A stretch of 64,000 nucleotides of DNA from CAWFZT01 sp963820415 (GTDB taxonomy: Bacteria; Chloroflexota; Anaerolineae; Anaerolineales; Anaerolineaceae). Position numbers and translations under genes: made by a program. The notes under the pieces are model-generated. The model did not search any database, was not told the origin of the DNA, and saw nothing but the letters and a program-made list of their open reading frames with translations. Below, piece by piece: positions 59,749 to 64,000 of this stretch. Within the stretch, counting starts at the first letter, position 1. Every line of letters starts with the position of its first letter. The DNA is taken from positions 372,001 to 436,000 of the forward strand of contig CAWFZT010000008.1 in the NCBI GenBank assembly GCA_963820415.1, given 5' to 3'.

Positions 59749-61087
59749 GCCCCCGCAGCAGCAGTCCTCGCTGCTGGGCGACCCCAACTGCCCGATCTGC
59801 GGCGGGGTAGGCTTCGTTCGCCAGGATCTGCCGGTCAGCCATCCCGATTTTGGTAAGCTGCAGGTGTGTGTTTGCCGCCAGCAGTCGCTGGTGCAGTCCA
59901 CCCAGCAGCGCCTTTTTCGCCTGAGCAACCTGGATTCCTTCCGCCCGATGACCTTTGAAAGCTTCAACCCGGTGGGCCGGGTTGGCCTGGGCGAGAACCA
60001 GCTCAATTCACTGAAATATGCCCTCAACCAGGCCCAGCACTTTGCCCAAAACCTGAACGGCTGGCTGCTATTGATGGGCGGTTACGGCTGCGGCAAGACC
60101 CATCTGGCAGCCGCTATCGCCAACTTTGCCGTCAACCTGGGCGTACCCACCCTCTTCCTGACCGTGCCCGACCTGCTGGATTGGCTGCGCTTTTCCTACG
60201 ACAGCCCCGAAGCTACTTTCGAGCAGCGCTTCGACGAAATCCGCAATATTGCCCTGCTGGCGCTGGATGACCTGGGGACGCAAAATACCACCCCCTGGGC
60301 CCAGGAAAAGCTGTACCAGATCATCAACCACCGCTACGTGGCCAAACTGCCCATGGTAGTGACCACCAACCAGGACCTGGACGAGATCGACGGGCGTATC
60401 CGCTCACGGCTGCAGGACCCCGAGCTAGTCACGCCGGTCAAGATCAACGCCCCGGATTTCCGCTCGCCGGTGGTTGATACGAGCCATCCGGCGCTTTCTT
60501 CGTTGCAACTCCACAGCGGGCGCACCTTCGGCAACTTCAGCCTGCGCGACAGCGAGAAGCTGCCGGTCGAAGAACAGAAGAGCCTGGAAAAGGCTTTCCG
60601 GGCCGCTAAGCAGTTCTCTGAACGGCCGAGTGGTTGGATCGTGTTTATGGGTTCTTACGGGATCGGCAAGACCCACCTGGCTGCCTCCATTGGCAATTAC
60701 CGGCATGCCCTGGGTAAATCGCCCATGTTCGTGGTAGTACCCGACCTGCTCGACCACCTGCGCTCGACTTTCAGCCCAACCAGCTCAGTCTCTTACGACA
60801 GCCTGTTCGAAGAGGTGCGAACCTGCCGGCTGCTGATCCTGGACGACCTGGGAACGCAGAGTGCCACGCCCTGGGCGAAAGAGAAGCTTTACCAGATTTT
60901 CAACTACCGCTATAATGCCGAGCTGCCGACCGTCATCACCACCTCGCTGCAGGTCGAGGAACTCGACCCGCGCATCCGCAGCCGCATGCTGGATAAACGG
61001 CTGTGCGATATCATTTTTATCAACGTGCCATCTTTCCGGAACATGGCTCCGGCCGAAAAGCCGAAAAGGGCGAGGAAGACAACCTGA
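59669..61087 (+). CDS. Tandem-AAA+ DnaC/DnaI-like helicase loader
   Basis: A 472-residue protein from ATG 59669 (AAGGAGAAAGG upstream); the longer frame to 59582 lies within the DnaD gene. An N-terminal zinc-binding segment has C41, C44, C67 and C69 (CPICGG, VCVCR). Two complete DnaC-type AAA+ domains follow. Domain 1 has Walker A GGYGCGKTH at 137-145, Walker B LLALDD near 197 and RIRSR at 243-247. Domain 2 has GSYGIGKTH at 328-336, LLILDD near 388 and RIRSR at 435-439. Normal DnaC/DnaI have one. This looks like a covalently joined loader dimer and should act on DnaB encoded just upstream. Confidence 0.88.
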   Translation: MHSIDETLKKIAAATSRANSPTSSNTEPPQQQSSLLGDPNCPICGGVGFVRQDLPVSHPDFGKLQVCVCRQQSLVQSTQQRLFRLSNLDSFRPMTFESFNPVGRVGLGENQLNSLKYALNQAQHFAQNLNGWLLLMGGYGCGKTHLAAAIANFAVNLGVPTLFLTVPDLLDWLRFSYDSPEATFEQRFDEIRNIALLALDDLGTQNTTPWAQEKLYQIINHRYVAKLPMVVTTNQDLDEIDGRIRSRLQDPELVTPVKINAPDFRSPVVDTSHPALSSLQLHSGRTFGNFSLRDSEKLPVEEQKSLEKAFRAAKQFSERPSGWIVFMGSYGIGKTHLAASIGNYRHALGKSPMFVVVPDLLDHLRSTFSPTSSVSYDSLFEEVRTCRLLILDDLGTQSATPWAKEKLYQIFNYRYNAELPTVITTSLQVEELDPRIRSRMLDKRLCDIIFINVPSFRNMAPAEKPKRARKTT

Positions 61088-61152
61088 AGTCAAAAATCAT
61101 TGACTCTCCGCCTGCTACAGCTTACAATGTAACTAATCGAATACATGCCAGT

Positions 61153-61388
61153 TGGGTGCCTTTATCCCCGGATAGAAAGGCTCAAAGGCGAAACCGGTGC
61201 AAGTCCGGTGCTGTCCCGCAACTGTAAGCCACCCTGATACTCAGGGATGGCAAGCCAGGTCGCCCGCCCATAACGGCGTTCTCCACATCTCGCGGAAAGG
61301 AGGTGGAAACCCCAGCGCAGCAGTTTTTCCCTCTCCCGGCCTGGATTTCCAGCCTCCCTGTCCATACCAGACAGGGATTTTTGTTTTT
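61153..61388 (+). promoter_or_regulatory. Cobalamin riboswitch with intrinsic terminator
   Basis: The aptamer hallmarks are GGTGCAAGTCC near 61195, CCCGCAACTGTAA near 61216 and the B12 box GCAAGCCAGGTCGCCCGCC near 61250-61268. Downstream, CCCTGT (61356-61361) and ACAGGG (61371-61376) form a hairpin followed by TTTTTGTTTTT. This gives transcriptional shut-off by adenosylcobalamin ahead of btuF. Confidence 0.92.
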
Positions 61389-61428
61389 CGTCAACCATTC
61401 TAGCAAACCTGACCAGAGGCAACCTCTA

Positions 61429-62379
61429 ATGAAACCCCGAACTTTCTATTTTGTTTTACTTACCACCCTAAGCCTGCTGCTGGCAGCCTGCTCGCCTGCG
61501 GCGCCGGCAGCCACTCCAGCTCCTACCACCGTTCCCACAGCCGCGCTGCTCACCTTCACGGATGGGTTAAAGCGCACGGTAACCCTCCCTGCTCCGGCAG
61601 CCAGAATTATCTCCCTGGCGCCTTCCAACACCGAAATCCTGTTCGCCATCGGCGCCGCCGCCCAGGTGATCGGGCGGGACAATTTCTCCAATTACCCGGC
61701 TGAGGCCAAGGACTTGCCGGATATCGGCGGCTCGAATGGCAAATACGATCTTGAAAAAATCGCCAGCCTGAAGCCTGATCTGGTGATCGCCTCCGAGCTG
61801 AATACCCCTGACCAGGTCAAAGCCCTGGAAGACCTGAAAATCACCGTCTATTACCTGTCAAACCCGCCTGACCTGGAAGGGATGTTCGCCAACCTGGTCA
61901 CCGTTGGCGAGCTGAGCGGCCATAAAGCGCAGGCTGAAAAGCTGGTCGAATCGCTGCGCCAGCGCGTGAAAGCTGTCCAGGACAAGGTTTCTGGCGTCGC
62001 CAACCGCCCGACCATCTTTTACGAGCTGGACGCCACCGACCCGTCCAAGCCATACACCGCCGGCCCAACTACCTTCATCGACCAGTTGATCCAGATCGCC
62101 GGCGGCGTCAACATCGCCGGCAGCCTGAGCACTGCCTGGCCGCAAATCAGCCTGGAAGAGATCCTGGTCAAAAACCCCGATATGATCCTCTTGGGTGACG
62201 CAGCTTACGGCAATTCGCCCGCCCAGGTCAAGCAGCGCGTTGGGTGGACCGACCTCAAAGCCGTCAAGGATAATAATATCCAGGTCTTCGACGATAACCT
62301 GGTCAGCCGCCCTGGCCCGCGCCTGGTAGACGGCCTGGAGATCCTGACCAAACTGATCCATCCAGAGCTGTTCAAATAA
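61429..62379 (+). CDS. btuF: Cobalamin ABC transporter substrate-binding lipoprotein BtuF
   Basis: A 316-residue protein from ATG 61429 (AGAGGC upstream); the longer frame would cross the riboswitch terminator. The lipoprotein signal ends LSLLLAAC (Cys 21). The type III binding-protein fold includes RIISLAPSNTEILFAIGAAA, LPDIGGSNGKYDLEKIASLK, PDLVIASELN and PYTAGPTTFIDQLIQIAGGV. The riboswitch directly upstream identifies the substrate as a corrinoid with good confidence. It is followed by btuC and btuD. Confidence 0.9.
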   Translation: MKPRTFYFVLLTTLSLLLAACSPAAPAATPAPTTVPTAALLTFTDGLKRTVTLPAPAARIISLAPSNTEILFAIGAAAQVIGRDNFSNYPAEAKDLPDIGGSNGKYDLEKIASLKPDLVIASELNTPDQVKALEDLKITVYYLSNPPDLEGMFANLVTVGELSGHKAQAEKLVESLRQRVKAVQDKVSGVANRPTIFYELDATDPSKPYTAGPTTFIDQLIQIAGGVNIAGSLSTAWPQISLEEILVKNPDMILLGDAAYGNSPAQVKQRVGWTDLKAVKDNNIQVFDDNLVSRPGPRLVDGLEILTKLIHPELFK

Positions 62380-62385
62380 ACCCCC

Positions 62386-63421
62386 TTGATAAAAAACACT
62401 GCCCGTCCTTACCTGATCTCTTTTCTTATCCTGGTAGGCGCCTTGCTGCTCAGCGTAGCGGTTGGCAGTGTTTTTATCCCCCCACTGACCCTGTTCAAAC
62501 TCTTCATCGATGGTGTAGCCCCGGGCGCCCGGCCGCTGGCCGAAGACAACGCCACCCTTTCAACCATCCTGTTCAACCTGCGCTTGCCGCGCACGGCCCT
62601 GGTCGCCATGACCGGAGCGGCCCTGGCAGGCAGCGGGACTGCGTACCAGGGACTGTTCCGTAACCCGCTGGCGGACCCCTACCTGATCGGGGTGGCCTCG
62701 GGCGCCGGCCTGGGGGCCGTCCTGGCGATGAGCGCCAACTGGCCGTATACCTCCCTGGGCATGCTGGGCGTGCCCCTGGCGGCTTTTATCGGGGCGGTTC
62801 TGACCGTGGGAGCCGTCTACCAGTTCAGCGCGCGTACGCCGCACCATCCCCACCACGAACCTGATCCTGGCTGGTGTGGCGGTCAGCTCGTTTGCCACCG
62901 CCATCACCTCTTTTTTAATGATCAACTCGACCGGGGAAATGCGCCGGGCGCTGGTCTGGCTGCTGGGTGGCTCGACCATGACCGGCTGGCAGCCGGTGGT
63001 CGCTTTGCTGCCTTACATCACGCTGGGCCTGGGTACCCTGGTCACTATGGGGCATGCCCTGAACGTCCTGCAGTTCGGCGACGAGCAGGCTCAACAGCTT
63101 GGGCTGCCGGTGCAGCGCGTGCGCGTGACCATCATTCTGGCGGCTTCCCTGACCACCGCGGCCGCCGTCTCGTTCTCTGGAGTGATCGGCTTTATCGGGT
63201 TGATCGTTCCCCACCTGGTGCGCCTGGTGTGGACCAGCGATTACCGGCACATGCTGCCTCTTTCAATGATCAGCGGCGCCGGGCTGCTGCTGATCGCCGA
63301 CGTGCTGGCGCGGGTAGTCATGGCGCCGCAGGAACTTCCGGTAGGAATCATTACTGCCCTGGCGGGAGCGCCTTTTTTTCTATGGGTGCTGCGCCGGGCC
63401 AAACAGCAGCATTTTTGGTGA
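62386..63421 (+). pseudogene. btuC: Cobalamin ABC transporter permease BtuC, +1 frameshift
   Basis: The first frame (from TTG 62386) covers YLISFLILVGALLLSVAVGS, LFNLRLPRTALVAMTGAALA and NPLADPYLIGVASGAGLGAV up to YQFSARTP. Near 62836-62842 one extra base shifts it. The correct continuation (TIPTTNLILAGVAVSSFATA, then RALVWLLGGSTMTGW, SFSGVIGFIGLIVPHLVRL and the end AKQQHFW) is in the next frame to 63421. The joined protein would be about 345 residues, normal for BtuC/FecCD. The start is uncertain because no good ribosome binding site precedes the TTG. Confidence 0.85.
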
Positions 63422-63425
63422 GCCT

Positions 63426-64000
63426 ATGTTAGAAATCAAAAATCTCTGTGTGGGTTACGGCGAGCGGCTGGTTTTACACGGGCTAAACCTGGAACTGCCC
63501 GCCGGGCAAATTCTGGGTGTGATCGGCCCGAACGGGGCCGGCAAATCCACCTTGATCCGCACCCTCAGCGGAATATTGGCGCCCCAATCCGGGCAAGTGC
63601 ACTTTATGGGGCACAACCTGCCGCAGCTCACCCCGACCCAGCGCGCCCGCTTGATCGCCGTGGTCCCGCAGGCCAACCAGCTCCCGCCGGCTTTTACCGC
63701 CTGGGAAACGGTGCTAATGGGGCGCACCGCTCACCTCAACTGGCTGGGACAAACCTCGGCCCACGATGAAGAAATCGTGCGCCAGGCCATGCAGCGCACC
63801 GACACGCTCGAGCTGGCCGACCGGCGCGTAGGAGAGCTGTCCGGCGGTGAACAACAGCGCTTGCTGCTGGCGCGCGCTCTGGCGCAGGCTGCTCCGCTGC
63901 TATCTAATGGACGAGCCCACCGCTCACCTCGATCTCCAATACCAGTACAACCTGCTTCAGCAGGTCAGGGACCTGGTCGACCGGGAACGGCTGGCGGTGA
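63426..64000 (+). pseudogene. btuD: Cobalamin ABC transporter ATPase BtuD, +1 frameshift at Walker B, 3' end outside window
   Basis: The frame from ATG 63426 has Walker A GVIGPNGAGKSTLIR, the Q-loop VVPQANQLPPAF and the signature RRVGELSGGEQQRLLLARAL. After AQAAPLL an extra T (about 63904) turns the expected LLMDEPTAHLD into LLSNGRAH. The correct frame (MDEPTAHLDLQYQYNLLQQV) continues to the window edge. It starts 4 bp after the btuC stop. If the extra base is real the ATPase lacks Walker B and is dead. Confidence 0.85.

Overview
The window looks like a chromosomal contig from an uncultured bacterium of the phylum Chloroflexota, probably class Anaerolineae. That placement is an inference. It rests on the many lipoproteins with Thr/Pro/Ala-rich linkers after the lipobox, several dipeptide-type and sugar ABC transporters, a translin homologue, a baeRF-type protein, GAF/PAS sensor kinases and a moderately GC-rich composition. 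No rRNA operon lies in the window to settle it.

Layout. 1-2 kb: the end of a YghO-like acetyltransferase gene and a vapBC toxin-antitoxin pair. 2-8 kb: carbohydrate enzymes (a GH3 beta-glucosidase with PA14, frameshifted; a GH116 glucosidase) and a methyltransferase. 7.8-11.1 kb: a minus-strand protein-quality cluster (DnaJ-like co-chaperone, HtrA protease, baeRF-type protein). 11.3-14.9 kb: two sensor kinases in tandem with complementary missing phosphorylation residues. 15-22 kb: housekeeping (DNPH1-like hydrolase, LysM lipoprotein, Nudix, RecO, cytidine deaminase, CBS/CorC protein, GlmU, tRNA-Gln, a receiver-roadblock protein). 22-34.6 kb: two dppD/dppF pairs, dppB, dppC and two substrate-binding proteins, interrupted by a decayed REP-associated transposase gene and palindromic repeats. 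35-40 kb: large lipoproteins and a MNT-HEPN pair. 39.9-41.9 kb: a tightly packed operon of SSB, a short DUF3467-like protein, translin and a Cas4-like nuclease split into two membrane-anchored halves. 42.3-44.9 kb: class II aldolase, a cysteine desulfurase-like enzyme and a small acidic protein. 45-55.6 kb: an accessory island holding a LacI-regulated GH127/sugar ABC operon, flanked by two related IS copies and two nearly identical hsp20 genes. 55.7-61.1 kb: an atypical response regulator, a probable SRP RNA, a bifunctional nuclease and a dnaB-dnaD-dnaC-like primosome cluster whose loader carries two AAA+ domains. 61.1-64 kb: a cobalamin riboswitch and btuFCD.

How the genes work together. The window is dominated by uptake and breakdown of peptides and plant-type glycosides, with proteostasis genes and a coherent DNA-replication cluster. 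The most original locus is the ssb / DUF3467 / translin / split Cas4-like operon, which looks like an uncharacterised nucleic-acid processing system. The second is the kinase pair at 11.3-14.9 kb, where one protein has the phosphoacceptor Asp but no His and the other has the His but no Asp.

A caution: at least ten otherwise well-conserved genes are broken by single-base indels or single stop codons (GH3, methyltransferase, RAYT, SBP2, DppD2, lipoprotein start at 38.2 kb, GH127, sugar permease, IS transposase, BtuC, BtuD). This density suggests either residual sequencing error or widespread decay, and raw reads would be needed to tell which.
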